A stretch of DNA of 64,000 nt from Viridibacterium silvisoli (GTDB lineage Bacteria > Pseudomonadota > Gammaproteobacteria > Burkholderiales > Rhodocyclaceae): positions 1 through 64,000 of the forward strand of contig NZ_JAYXHS010000005.1 in assembly GCF_036017035.1 (NCBI RefSeq), written 5' to 3'. The position numbers and the translations under genes were made by a program. Under the pieces are notes generated by a model, which saw only the letters and a program-made list of their open reading frames with translations, made no database searches and was not told where the DNA came from. Position 1 is the stretch's first letter, and each line of letters starts with the position of its first letter. Positions 17,931 through 26,955 of the stretch are shown piece by piece.

Positions 17931-17960
17931 AAAAAAGGCGCACCTCGGTGCGCCTTTTTT
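17931..17960. terminator. Bidirectional intrinsic terminator (PEP-CTERM gene / pntB)
   Basis: The inverted repeat GGCGCAC CTCG GTGCGCC is flanked by AAAAAA on the left and TTTTTT on the right. It therefore works as an intrinsic terminator on both strands, ending the PEP-CTERM transcript (+) and the pntAB transcript (-). Confidence 0.9.
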
Positions 17961-17982
17961 ATGTCCAGATAGAACAGCAGGC

Positions 17983-19398
17983 TCAGGCCTTCAGCGCCCC
18001 CAGCACCTCATCCAGCATTTTCTTGGCGTCCCCGAACAACATGCGGTTGTTGTCCTTGTAGAAGAGCGGATTGTCGACGCCGGCATAGCCGGAGGCCATC
18101 GAGCGCTTCATCACGATCGAAGTCCTGGCCTTCCAGACTTCGAGCACCGGCATGCCGGCGATGGGGCTGGCCGGATCATCCTGGGCTGCCGGGTTCACGA
18201 TGTCATTGGCGCCGATGACCATCGCCACGTCCGTGTCCGGGAAATCCTCGTTGATCTCGTCCATCTCCATCACGATGTCATATGGCACCTTGGCTTCCGC
18301 GAGCAGCACGTTCATGTGCCCCGGCATGCGCCCGGCGACCGGGTGAATCGCGAAGCGCACGTTGACACCCTTCTCGCGCAGATACGCGGTGATCTCGAAC
18401 ACGGTGTGCTGGGCCTGAGCCACTGCCATGCCATAGCCCGGTACGATGATCACGCTCTTCGCATCGCGCAACATCTCCGCCGTCTCAAGCGCCGACACCG
18501 GGGTCACCTCACCCGCTGGTTGGGCTGCTTCGCCGCTGGCCGCCTTCGGCGCGCCACCGTCAGAGCCGAAGCCGCCGGCGATCACGCTGAGGAAGTTACG
18601 GTTCATCGCGGCGCACATGATGTACGACAGGATCGCGCCACTGGAGCCAACCAGCGCACCAGTCACGATCAGCAAGTCGTTGCTGAGCATGAAGCCCGTG
18701 GCCGCAGCAGCCCAGCCCGAGTAGCTGTTGAGCATGGAGACCACGACGGGCATGTCCGCGCCACCGATGGCCAGCACCATGTGGACACCGAACAGCAGCG
18801 CGATCACTGTCATCACGATCAGTGGCGTCATGCCGGCCTGTACGGTTTCAGCCTGCAGGAAGGCGTAGCCGAAGTAGATGACAACCAGCAGGCCGATCAG
18901 ATTGATGAGGTGGCGGCCCGGTAGTAGCAGTGGCTTGCCGCCGATCTTGCCGGAGAGCTTGCCGAAGGCGATGACCGAGCCCGAGAAGGTGACAGCACCG
19001 ATGAGGATGCCGACGTAGATCTCGATTTCGTGGATGGCCTTTTCTGCACCGCTGAAGGTGATCGACGTGTCGATGTAGCTCGCAAAGCCCACCAGACACG
19101 CTGCCAGACCGACGAGGCTGTGCATGAAGGCGACCAGCTCGGGCATCTGCGTCATCTTGACGACGCGTGCCAGGTACAGGCCGATGGCACCACCGACAAC
19201 GGTGGCGCCGATGATCCACGGCAGCCCCACCGAGGCGACGCGCGGGCCGAAGACCGTAGCCAGCACGGCGATGGTCATGCCGATCATGCCGTAGAGGTTG
19301 CCGCGGCGCGCGGTCTCCTGGTTGGACAGGCCGCCCAGACACAGGATGAAAAGAATGGTTGCCCCGAGATAGGAGACAGTAGCCAGACTTGCAGACAT
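17983..19398 (-). CDS. pntB: NAD(P) transhydrogenase subunit beta
   Basis: The 471-residue beta subunit of the proton-translocating transhydrogenase, which reduces NADP+ with NADH at the expense of the proton gradient. The N-terminal half is a bundle of about nine membrane helices (for example FILCLGGLSNQETARRGNLYG and NLIGLLVVIYFGYAFL). The C-terminal NADP(H)-binding domain III starts near residue 300, with SVIIVPGYGMAVAQAQH, RFAIHPVAGRMPGHMNVLLAEA, VAMVIGANDIVNPAAQDDP and the terminal MLFGDAKKML. It lies 13 bases downstream of pntA. Confidence 0.96.
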   Translation of the reverse strand: MSASLATVSYLGATILFILCLGGLSNQETARRGNLYGMIGMTIAVLATVFGPRVASVGLPWIIGATVVGGAIGLYLARVVKMTQMPELVAFMHSLVGLAACLVGFASYIDTSITFSGAEKAIHEIEIYVGILIGAVTFSGSVIAFGKLSGKIGGKPLLLPGRHLINLIGLLVVIYFGYAFLQAETVQAGMTPLIVMTVIALLFGVHMVLAIGGADMPVVVSMLNSYSGWAAAATGFMLSNDLLIVTGALVGSSGAILSYIMCAAMNRNFLSVIAGGFGSDGGAPKAASGEAAQPAGEVTPVSALETAEMLRDAKSVIIVPGYGMAVAQAQHTVFEITAYLREKGVNVRFAIHPVAGRMPGHMNVLLAEAKVPYDIVMEMDEINEDFPDTDVAMVIGANDIVNPAAQDDPASPIAGMPVLEVWKARTSIVMKRSMASGYAGVDNPLFYKDNNRMLFGDAKKMLDEVLGALKA

Positions 19399-19411
19399 TC
19401 TTCAGTTCTCC

Positions 19412-21001
19412 TTATTTGCGGAACATCGCAAGCATGCGTTGCGTGACGGCAAAGCCGCCGAACATGTTGATGGTGGCGAGCACGATGGCCCCCAGCGCCA
19501 GCCAGCGGATCACTTCGTCCGGACGCGAAATGGCCCCTGACAGCGGCGGAGCGATCTGCACCAGCGCACCGATCGCGATGATGGAAGAGACCGCATTGGT
19601 CACGCTCATCAGCGGCGTGTGCAGCGCAGGCTTGACGTTCCACACCACCATGTAGCCCACGAAGCAGGCCAGCACGAAGACCGTGAAGTGGCCCAGGAAG
19701 GCCGCCGGTGCATTGGCGCCGATGATCCAGAACAACGCGGCCGCAATGCCGAAAACGACCGCCAGCTTCTGGTGCGACATCGGCTCCGACGGTTCGCCAT
19801 GGCCATGAGCAGACTTCTTCGCGATGGGTGCTGCAGCAGCAGCGGGCTTGGCTGCAGCGGCGGGAATCTTCGGGACCGGGGCGGGCCAGGTGATCTCGCC
19901 TTCCTTGATGACGGTGAGGCCACGGATCGCGTCGTCTTCGAAATTGACGTTGATCTGGCCATCCTTGGTCTTGCACAGCTCCTCGGTCAGACGGAACAGG
20001 TTGGTGGCATACAGCGTCGAGGACTGGCGCGACAAACGGCTCACGAGGTCGGTATAGCCGACGATGGTCACACCATGCCTCACGACCGCCAGGCCCGGCT
20101 CGGTCAGCTCGCAGTTGCCGCCTTGTTCGGCAGCCATGTCCACGATCACGCTGCCCGGCTTCATGGACTGCACCATGTCGGCCGTGATCAGCTTGGGCGC
20201 AGGCTTGCCCGGAATCAGCGCGGTGGTGATGATGATGTCCACCTCGCGAGCCTGCTGCGCGTACATCTCGCGCTGCGCCTGCTGAAAGCCCTCGCTCATG
20301 ACCTTGGCGTAACCGCCACCGCCCGAGCCGTCTTCCTCGTAGTCGACCTTGACGAACTCGCCGCCCAGCGACTTCACCTGGTCAGCCACTTCGGCGCGCG
20401 TATCGTTGGCACGCACGATGGCACCCAGGCCCGCTGCCGTGCCGATGGCAGCGAGACCCGCCACACCTGCGCCGGCAATGAACACCTTGGCCGGCGGCAC
20501 CTTGCCGGCGGCCGTGATCTGGCCGTTGAAAAAGCGACCGAAGGCATTGGCAGCTTCCACCACCGCGCGATAGCCCGCCACACCCGCCTGCGAGGTCAGC
20601 GCATCCATCTTTTGCGCACGCGACAGCTGGCGAGGCAAGGCGTCGATGGCCAGCACGGTGACCTTCTTTGCCGCCAGCTTCTGCATCAGATCCGGGTTCT
20701 GCGCCGGCCAGATGAAGGAAACCAGGGTGCTGCCCTCACGCAACAGACCGACCTCTTCATCACTCGGGGCACGCACCTTAAACACGATGTCGGCGCCCGC
20801 CCACAATTCCGCCGCGCTTGCCGCGATACCGGCACCCGCTGCGCGGTAGGCTTCGTCGCTGCAGTTGGCAGCATCCCCCGCGCCGCTTTCGACGACGACC
20901 CTGAAGCCCAGCTTGATCAGTTTCTCCACAACTTCAGGAACGGTCGCAACACGCTTCTCTCCCGCAAATATCTCCCGAGGTACTCCAATGAGCAGTGACA
21001 T
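19412..21001 (-). CDS. pntA: NAD(P) transhydrogenase subunit alpha (fused form)
   Basis: A 529-residue alpha subunit in the single-chain arrangement of E. coli, not split into PntAA/PntAB. Residues 1-375 are the NAD(H)-binding domain I, with IGVPREIFAGEKRVATVPEV at the N-terminus and the Rossmann motif VFIAGAGVAGLAAIGTAAGLGA (about 168-190). An Ala/Pro/Lys linker follows (about 385-410), then four membrane helices of domain II (FGIAAALFWIIGANAPAAFL onward). GGGAG precedes ATG 21001. pntB is directly downstream. Confidence 0.96.
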   Translation of the reverse strand: MSLLIGVPREIFAGEKRVATVPEVVEKLIKLGFRVVVESGAGDAANCSDEAYRAAGAGIAASAAELWAGADIVFKVRAPSDEEVGLLREGSTLVSFIWPAQNPDLMQKLAAKKVTVLAIDALPRQLSRAQKMDALTSQAGVAGYRAVVEAANAFGRFFNGQITAAGKVPPAKVFIAGAGVAGLAAIGTAAGLGAIVRANDTRAEVADQVKSLGGEFVKVDYEEDGSGGGGYAKVMSEGFQQAQREMYAQQAREVDIIITTALIPGKPAPKLITADMVQSMKPGSVIVDMAAEQGGNCELTEPGLAVVRHGVTIVGYTDLVSRLSRQSSTLYATNLFRLTEELCKTKDGQINVNFEDDAIRGLTVIKEGEITWPAPVPKIPAAAAKPAAAAAPIAKKSAHGHGEPSEPMSHQKLAVVFGIAAALFWIIGANAPAAFLGHFTVFVLACFVGYMVVWNVKPALHTPLMSVTNAVSSIIAIGALVQIAPPLSGAISRPDEVIRWLALGAIVLATINMFGGFAVTQRMLAMFRK

Positions 21002-21291
21002 GCGCAGTTCTCCCTAAACACCCAACCAAGCATCCAACTAGAAATGAAATCTGTTCGTCCCGCCCGACACCCTGAGGGTTTCTCCGGCGACCGACGCAGC
21101 AGCGGCATGATCCACGAAGCGCCGCCACAAGGCTCTGCGGCAGATCATACTTGCGCACGACGGTCTGGAGCCGGTCAGGGGCGCATTGTGCCGCCGTAGC
21201 CCGCAGACGCCGCGCAGATGCATCATACTCAAGCTCGCCGCCCGACAGGCATGACTGTCGGCATGCCCACCCGTTCGGAGAGTCTTCCGTG

Positions 21292-22416
21292 ATGAGCCGC
21301 CTCAGCAATCGTTTGAAGAATCGTTTCAAGAAACCTGCAACGCCACGCGCACCGCATCAGAGCGCCAAAGCCGGCCAGGCCCCCGGCAGCGTGCAGTATG
21401 TCGGCGAGATCAAGGTACGCGAACCTGCGCTGACGGTCTTCGACTTCGATGACAAGGAACTGGCGGAGGTCACCTTCAAGACGCTGGAAGAATCACGCAC
21501 CTACCAGAAGCAGCACAAGAACATCTGGCTGAACGTGTACGGCCTGCACGACCCCGATGTGATGAAGGAAATCGGCGGACGCTTCAACCTCCACCCGCTG
21601 GTGCTGGAAGACATCGTCAACACGGCGCAGCGCCCCAAGTTCGAGGATTACGGCAGCTACATCTTCGTCGTGCTCAAGACCTTCAACTTCGATGCAGACC
21701 AACGCGATTGCCAGCCCGAACAGATCAGCCTGGTCCTCGGCAAGGAATTCGTACTGAGCTTCCAGGAGCGGCCCACGGGGGTGTTCAAGCCGATACGCGA
21801 GCGCATCCGCCAACGCCACAGCTTGCCGCGTCGTGTCGGTGTGGATGGCGTCATGCATGCGCTGATCGACGCCGTCGTCGACCGCTATTTCGTGATGGTC
21901 GAAGCCCTGTCGGAAGCCGTGGAGCAACTGGAAGACGAGCTGATCACGCAGTCACCGCGTGACGCCATTCCGCGCATCAACCACCTCAAGCATGAGACGC
22001 TGGAACTGCGCCGTGGCATCTGGCCAACACGGGAAACGCTGACCGCTGTACTGCGCACTGAAGAACACCTGATCAGCCGCGAGACGCTACCTTACTTCCG
22101 CGACATCTACGACCACTGCATACACGTCATCGAACAACTCGATGGCCTGCGCGAATTGATCGGCGGCCTGCTCGACATGCACCTCGCCAGCGTCAGTCAC
22201 CGCCTCAATAACGAGCTGCGCCTGCTGACCATCGTCACGACCATACTGGCACCGGCTACCTTGATCACCGGCTTCTTCGGCATGAATTTCCAGTACATGC
22301 CCTGGCTCAACAGAAAGGATGGCTGGGAGCTTGCCGTGATCGCCGTGGTCGTAGCCGGCATACTGCTGTTGGGTACCTTGCTGTGGCGGCAACGTCGCAC
22401 GCGCAAAGGGTTCTGA
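21292..22416 (+). CDS. corA: CorA-family divalent cation transporter
   Basis: A 374-residue CorA-type Mg2+/Co2+ channel. The long cytoplasmic N-terminal domain includes NVYGLHDPDVMKEIGGRFNLHPLVLEDI and ALIDAVVDRYFVMVEALSEAVEQLED. Two membrane helices lie at the end, the first terminating in the signature GMN (FFGMNFQYMPW, about residues 329-339), the second AVIAVVVAGILLLGTLLW. The basic C-terminus RRQRRTRKGF-like tail is cytoplasmic. ATG 21292 is used; GTG 21289 is equally possible. The open frame upstream has no homology and was excluded. Confidence 0.93.
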   Translation: MSRLSNRLKNRFKKPATPRAPHQSAKAGQAPGSVQYVGEIKVREPALTVFDFDDKELAEVTFKTLEESRTYQKQHKNIWLNVYGLHDPDVMKEIGGRFNLHPLVLEDIVNTAQRPKFEDYGSYIFVVLKTFNFDADQRDCQPEQISLVLGKEFVLSFQERPTGVFKPIRERIRQRHSLPRRVGVDGVMHALIDAVVDRYFVMVEALSEAVEQLEDELITQSPRDAIPRINHLKHETLELRRGIWPTRETLTAVLRTEEHLISRETLPYFRDIYDHCIHVIEQLDGLRELIGGLLDMHLASVSHRLNNELRLLTIVTTILAPATLITGFFGMNFQYMPWLNRKDGWELAVIAVVVAGILLLGTLLWRQRRTRKGF

Positions 22417-22430
22417 CTAGAAAGCGAGCC

Positions 22431-22961
22431 ATGCCGATTGCCATACCCTCACATCTGGCAGCCATCATCCATGAGCTCGGCATTGCGGAAGAATTGCTGG
22501 TTGCCCGCGGACTATCCGTTTTTGAGGAAGCTGAAGCGCTTGAACTGGCAGAGCTTGGCGAAGATGGCAGAAGGCATCTCCTCGCTCCGCATGCAACTAC
22601 TGCCTGGGTCTCCATGAAAGAGGCTGCGTTTCAAGAGGGTATCTTGCTCTCCATCGTTTCAGCTTTTCGTAGCATTGCCCGTCAGACAGAAATCGTCCGA
22701 TACAAACTCGCTGCGGGCTCGACAATCGACGAAGTGATGAGCGTCTGCGCGGCGCCGGGCTTCAGCGAACACCACACGGGCCGCGCCGTCGACATCACAA
22801 CACCAGGCACCGCGGCCCTTGAAATCGAATTCGATCAGACGCCCGCGTTTGCATGGCTAACAAGGAATGCGCAGCGATTTGGTTTCCATTTGTCGTATCC
22901 GCCCGGCAACTCGAAAGGCTATCAATACGAGCCATGGCACTGGTGCTTTCACTGCACCTGA
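22431..22961 (+). CDS. VanY-like D-alanyl-D-alanine carboxypeptidase family protein
   Basis: A 176-residue protein of the M15B/VanY peptidase fold. The zinc and substrate motifs are visible: SAFRSIARQTEI (the SxxRxxxxQ substrate motif, about 80-91), SEHHTGRAVDI (His and Asp zinc ligands, about 114-124) and EPWHW (catalytic Glu and third zinc His, near the C-terminus). No signal peptide is visible, so it may act in the cytoplasm or be exported differently; VanY-type enzymes usually act in the periplasm on peptidoglycan stem peptides. It starts 14 bases after corA, perhaps co-transcribed. The codon usage is slightly less GC-rich than its neighbours. Confidence 0.8.
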   Translation: MPIAIPSHLAAIIHELGIAEELLVARGLSVFEEAEALELAELGEDGRRHLLAPHATTAWVSMKEAAFQEGILLSIVSAFRSIARQTEIVRYKLAAGSTIDEVMSVCAAPGFSEHHTGRAVDITTPGTAALEIEFDQTPAFAWLTRNAQRFGFHLSYPPGNSKGYQYEPWHWCFHCT

Positions 22962-22993
22962 TTTCCTTTTCTCTAAGCTGGCAACACAAGTGC

Positions 22994-23021
22994 AAAAAAG
23001 GGTGCAATTCACATTGCACCC
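22994..23021 (-). terminator. Intrinsic terminator of pfp
   Basis: Read on the minus strand, a 9-bp stem GGGTGCAAT / ATTGCACCC with a 4-base loop is followed directly by TTTTTT. It lies about 20 bases after the stop of the PPi-PFK gene. Confidence 0.9.
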
Positions 23022-23041
23022 TTGCTCAACAAGTCTCGTCG

Positions 23042-24772
23042 TCAAGCCTTGTCGGTGCCGAACTGGAAAGCCAGCGATTGCGATTTGCGATTCAGCGCAA
23101 CAGAGATCGGCAACTGGCTGGCCACTGGCCCCCACAGCTGACGCGGGCCCGGCGAGGCAAACAGATCGTCTTGCGCCCAGGCTTCGCGACGCGACACGAA
23201 GTACTGCATGGCCGGAGCATCGATCTCCACCAGAGCCTTCTCGATCACGACTGCTTCGCTGCCATGACGACGCTCGACGTCGAGCAAGCCCGCCAGCGGA
23301 ATGGCCAGCGGCACGCCGCCCGAGAAGATGTCGCCAACACTCGCCATGTAGCCCGTCTTGCCCGCCAGCAACAAGGCACCTGCGGTCAGGCCGAGATTCA
23401 GCGTGTACGCCGCATCGAACAAGGTGGGCGCACCGCAACGGCCTTCGTAGCCGAAGAAGTGGTTCTGCGTGGCGAACGGAATTTTCGTGCCGCTCGCGTC
23501 GGCAATTTCACGCACGCGACGCTTGGTCATGTCGATCAGCAACTGCTCGGTCGGGATCAACGACAGCTGCAAGTTGCCATGCGAATCACGCTCCGCCAGC
23601 AACATGTCCTGGATGTATTCCGGCAAGGATGCGAACAGCTTTTCATGCTCGGGCGACAGGGACTTCGTGACGAAAGCGCGCTTCTCCTCCCCCTCCAGCG
23701 CTGCCAGCACCGCTTCGTGTTGCGCCATGCCGTCGTTGAGTTCTTCGATCAAGGCCTTCATCTCGGGGATGAATTCGATCAGGCCTTCCGGCACCAGCAA
23801 CACGCCATGGTGAATGCCTTTTTTCGCACGGGCCACGACGGTCTGTGCGATCTGCTCGATGATTTCAGCCAGCGACTGCTTGCGTTGCGCGATCTCTTCC
23901 GAGATCAGCGTCACCGCAGGCTTGGTCTGCAGCGCCACCTCCAGCGTCACATGCGAGGCAGCACGCCCCATCAGCTTGATGAAGTGCCAGTACTTCAGCG
24001 AGGAACGCGAGTCCTGCAGGATGTTGCCAACCAGTTCGGCATAGACGCGCGTGGCGGTATCAAAGCCGAAAGAGATCGGCAGCAGTTCGCCAAGTTGCAG
24101 GTCACCATCGATGGTCTTCGGCACGCCGATGACCTGCACGCCGCGACCGTCGGCATGCACATTGGCAAACAGTTCCTCCGCCAGCACGGCGGCGTTGGTA
24201 TTCGAATCATCGCCACCGATGATGACGATCGCATCCAGCTCGTGCTTGACGCTGACTTCGCGCACCTGGGCGAACTGCTCGGCCGTCTTGATCTTGGTAC
24301 GGTCGGTGCCAAGGAAGTCGAAACCGCCGGTATTGCGGATCACCGCGATATCAGCATCGGTGATCGGCGCCATGCGGCCATTGAGCAAGCCTTTCGGCCC
24401 CCCTTGCACACCCAGCAAGGTGTTGCCGGCGCCCAGCATCTGCTTGAGCCCCACTACGACATTGTGACCACCTGGCGCCGGACCACCGGAGAACAACACC
24501 GCCACGCGCTTGCCGGTCACCGCCTTTGCAAGCGCCTGGCCTGCACGCAGCACCTCGCCAGCATTGGCGGCCACCGTACGCGGAAACAGCTCAGCCACGC
24601 GTGCAGCACTGGCCGTGGCCAGCTTTTCACCGGAAGCCACAAACTCGACAGCATGCAGATTACCCGCACTACCAAACGCGGGAACGATGGGCAGCGGCAG
24701 GCTGCGCAGAGCTTCTTCTAGCAAGGAGCGATGCTGCTCCGTCTGGGTAAGGGTGTCGTTAAGCGAGGTCAT
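23042..24772 (-). CDS. pfp: Pyrophosphate-dependent phosphofructokinase
   Basis: A 576-residue PPi:fructose-6-phosphate 1-phosphotransferase of the long form. It interconverts fructose 6-phosphate and fructose 1,6-bisphosphate with PPi as donor, reversibly, serving both glycolysis and gluconeogenesis. Key motifs are VLFSGGPAPGGHNVV (about 92-106), IIGGDDSNTNAAVLA, where the second Asp of GGDD is the residue linked to PPi rather than ATP use, and GVPKTIDGDL with the catalytic Asp. Later LMGRAASHVTLEVAL fits the substrate-binding MGR region. It is monocistronic, with a terminator just downstream, and diverges from a small membrane protein gene. Confidence 0.95.
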   Translation of the reverse strand: MTSLNDTLTQTEQHRSLLEEALRSLPLPIVPAFGSAGNLHAVEFVASGEKLATASAARVAELFPRTVAANAGEVLRAGQALAKAVTGKRVAVLFSGGPAPGGHNVVVGLKQMLGAGNTLLGVQGGPKGLLNGRMAPITDADIAVIRNTGGFDFLGTDRTKIKTAEQFAQVREVSVKHELDAIVIIGGDDSNTNAAVLAEELFANVHADGRGVQVIGVPKTIDGDLQLGELLPISFGFDTATRVYAELVGNILQDSRSSLKYWHFIKLMGRAASHVTLEVALQTKPAVTLISEEIAQRKQSLAEIIEQIAQTVVARAKKGIHHGVLLVPEGLIEFIPEMKALIEELNDGMAQHEAVLAALEGEEKRAFVTKSLSPEHEKLFASLPEYIQDMLLAERDSHGNLQLSLIPTEQLLIDMTKRRVREIADASGTKIPFATQNHFFGYEGRCGAPTLFDAAYTLNLGLTAGALLLAGKTGYMASVGDIFSGGVPLAIPLAGLLDVERRHGSEAVVIEKALVEIDAPAMQYFVSRREAWAQDDLFASPGPRQLWGPVASQLPISVALNRKSQSLAFQFGTDKA

Positions 24773-24864
24773 CTTGAGTCTTCAGGGAGGGCAAAGAACG
24801 CGGATTATCGCCTGAATGCGCGTAGCCGGGAATTGCAGCGGCCGGACCGTGAGTGCAGCGCAGC

Positions 24865-24892
24865 GTGACCTGATGTCAGGACTCGCTATGAT
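24865..24892 (+). promoter_or_regulatory. Candidate sigma-70 promoter of the 55-residue protein gene
   Basis: GTGACC (24865-24870), 16 bases, then TATGAT (24887-24892). Predicted transcription start is near 24899, giving a leader of about 32 bases before ATG 24931. Confidence 0.5.
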
Positions 24893-24930
24893 GGCCGCGC
24901 ATTACCAGACAAAAAAAGCAGGAGGAGACG

Positions 24931-25098
24931 ATGACAATGCAAGAAGCTCAGGATGTGCGTGACGCAACGCCGGCAATCGACGAACCCCGTTTCTTGCTGG
25001 ACGGCCGCATTTCACGCGTGATCTCTCACGGGGTCCTGCTGGCCGTACCGGTCATGCTCGTGATCGGTATTGTTGTAGCGATCCTGCCCAAGCACTGA
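24931..25098 (+). CDS. Small single-pass membrane protein, 55 residues
   Basis: This short ORF has an almost ideal ribosome-binding site, AGGAGG at 24920-24925, and a promoter-like sequence upstream. The product starts MTMQEAQDVRDATPAIDEPR, continues with a short amphipathic stretch (LLDGRISRVISHG) and ends with one hydrophobic helix of about 17 residues (VLLAVPVMLVIGIVVAI) before LPKH. The topology would be a cytoplasmic N-terminus and very short periplasmic end. I do not recognise the family. It is divergent from pfp, with 158 bases between the starts. Function unknown. Confidence 0.7.
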   Translation: MTMQEAQDVRDATPAIDEPRFLLDGRISRVISHGVLLAVPVMLVIGIVVAILPKH

Positions 25099-25216
25099 GT
25101 CCGTCGACGAGCACGCCCGTTTCACTGCGCCCGGCATGGGCATGGTGAAACGGGTGGTGCCACATTTTCCAGGGGCTGTCTTTTCCAGGATCTGTCTCGC
25201 GTCGGCTTGATGCAGA

Positions 25217-26707
25217 TCATGCATCGCGCGGGGCGACGAGAGGGATGCGCAACAACAGCGTTGTGCCTGCAGATGCCCTGCGATCGAGCGCTATCGTGCC
25301 GCCAAGCAGTTCATTCACGACCTTGCGCGCCACGTACAACCCCAGGCCGCTACAGCCTTCACTCAGCCGCGTGGTGAAGAATGGCTCGAAAATCCTGTCG
25401 GCCACGTCTTCGGCTATGCCGCCCCCGTTGTCGCTGATGCTCAGCTGGACATGCGCTTCCGTCGGCCGCGTCACGCTGACCAGGACGCAGCTCGGCTCGC
25501 CACCCTGCTGCCGGGTGGGAAGCCCATGCTCAACCGCGTTATCGAAGACATTCGATAGCACCTGGCCCAAGGGTTCCGGGTAGCTGTCAAGCAGGATGTC
25601 GCTGGGGACCTCCAGCCGCAACACGCAACCGTACCGTCCCATCGCAGGCTCGAACAGCGCAGCGATATCCTCTACCAGCTCACGCAGTACGAAGCTGCGG
25701 CGCAGTGAGGACGAGTGATCCACCGCCACGGACTTGAAGCGGCCCACGCGGTCTGCAGCCATTTCCAGCGAATCGGCAAGGATGCGGCACCCTTCGCTCA
25801 GATCGTCGGTGAATGACATCATTTCAGAGCGCCGCAACGGGCCGTCGGCTAGTCTCCGGAACGCATTGCAACGTTCCAACAGACTGGTCGCCATCACCCG
25901 CGCATTGCCAATGGGTGTATTCAGTTCGTGCGCTACGCCGACGACCAGGCGACTGAGGCTCACCAGCTTCCTCGCCTCAAGCAGCTGGCCATGCGTACGT
26001 TGCAACTCCTCGAAGGCGCGCGCCAGCTCCTCGTTGCGTGTCGACAAGTCACGGGTGCGCTCCAGCACACGCTGCTCCAGCGTGTAATTGAGCTGCTCGA
26101 TGCGCTCATTGCTGGCCGCCAGGGCTGCGACCCGCGCATGCTCGGCACTGTCCATGCGGCTACGTTCGATGGCAATGGCCGCCAGGGGCGTTGCTATCCT
26201 CACAGCGTCGCGATGCAAGGCGTCCGGGCCACGCACCTCGCGGAAGTACAGGGCAAAAGTGCCGAGAATCTGCCCGTCATGCGCAAGAATCGGCGAAGAC
26301 CAGCAGGCGAGAAGACCGTGAGGCAGCGCCAGGCTCTTGTAGTCCTCCCACAAGGGGTCATGCTCGATATCATGCACCTCGACGGGCAAGCCCGTGAAGG
26401 CAGCCGTCCCGCAGGAGCCTGCATTCGGCCCTATCGGCGAACCATCGATTGCGGCGACGAACACAGCAGGCAGGCTGGGCGCCGCGCCATGATGCATAAG
26501 CCCGTCTTCCAGCAAGAGCACGGAGCACATCACGTCACCGGCCAAGCTCTCGACGCCATGGCACAGCAAACTCAGTGCGTCAGACAGATCGCGCCCCACG
26601 GCTACCGCTTCGAGAACAGCGTTCTGCAGACACAACAGTGCCGATGCGCGCCCCTGCTCTACGCTGGCAGCAGAAAGAGGCGAGACAATCGAGACAGGAT
26701 GCTCCAT
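25217..26707 (-). CDS. GAF-domain sensor histidine kinase (orphan)
   Basis: A 496-residue soluble histidine kinase. A GAF domain covers about residues 20-180 (DALSLLCHGVESLAGDVMCSVLLL, then GSCGTAAFTGLPVEVHDIEHDPLW). A coiled-coil linker follows (about 190-250), then the phosphoacceptor helix LVVGVAHELNTPIGNARV with its His near residue 265. The ATP-binding domain has the N box (LSNVFDNAVEHGLP), G1 (SDNGGGIAEDVADRIFEPFF) and G2 (GCSGLGLYVARKVVNELLGG). No membrane segment and no neighbouring response regulator are seen, so its partner and signal are unknown. Confidence 0.88.
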   Translation of the reverse strand: MEHPVSIVSPLSAASVEQGRASALLCLQNAVLEAVAVGRDLSDALSLLCHGVESLAGDVMCSVLLLEDGLMHHGAAPSLPAVFVAAIDGSPIGPNAGSCGTAAFTGLPVEVHDIEHDPLWEDYKSLALPHGLLACWSSPILAHDGQILGTFALYFREVRGPDALHRDAVRIATPLAAIAIERSRMDSAEHARVAALAASNERIEQLNYTLEQRVLERTRDLSTRNEELARAFEELQRTHGQLLEARKLVSLSRLVVGVAHELNTPIGNARVMATSLLERCNAFRRLADGPLRRSEMMSFTDDLSEGCRILADSLEMAADRVGRFKSVAVDHSSSLRRSFVLRELVEDIAALFEPAMGRYGCVLRLEVPSDILLDSYPEPLGQVLSNVFDNAVEHGLPTRQQGGEPSCVLVSVTRPTEAHVQLSISDNGGGIAEDVADRIFEPFFTTRLSEGCSGLGLYVARKVVNELLGGTIALDRRASAGTTLLLRIPLVAPRDA

Positions 26708-26955
26708 GGATACTGCGCTCCGTACAGGCCGGGCCGACCGGGATAGCCTTGCGATGGCGCAAGCATGCGGACCAGTCTGTCAGTTGCCATTTGCATCGCT
26801 ACAGGGATAACGACGAAACGGATCTGAACTGTATGGCGGACGCGCCCCTCGCGCAGGCAGCGTACGCCAATTGAATAGCCGGGGAAGCCGATGTGCCCAA
26901 AAGGCTTGCGTAGCGATGCGGCCAGCCTGCGGCCCAAGGCGCCCGGCGAAAGGCT

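Noticed and set aside
22853..24721. 622-codon open frame on the plus strand
   Set aside because: Antisense to the PPi-PFK gene, crosses its terminator and begins inside the VanY-like gene.
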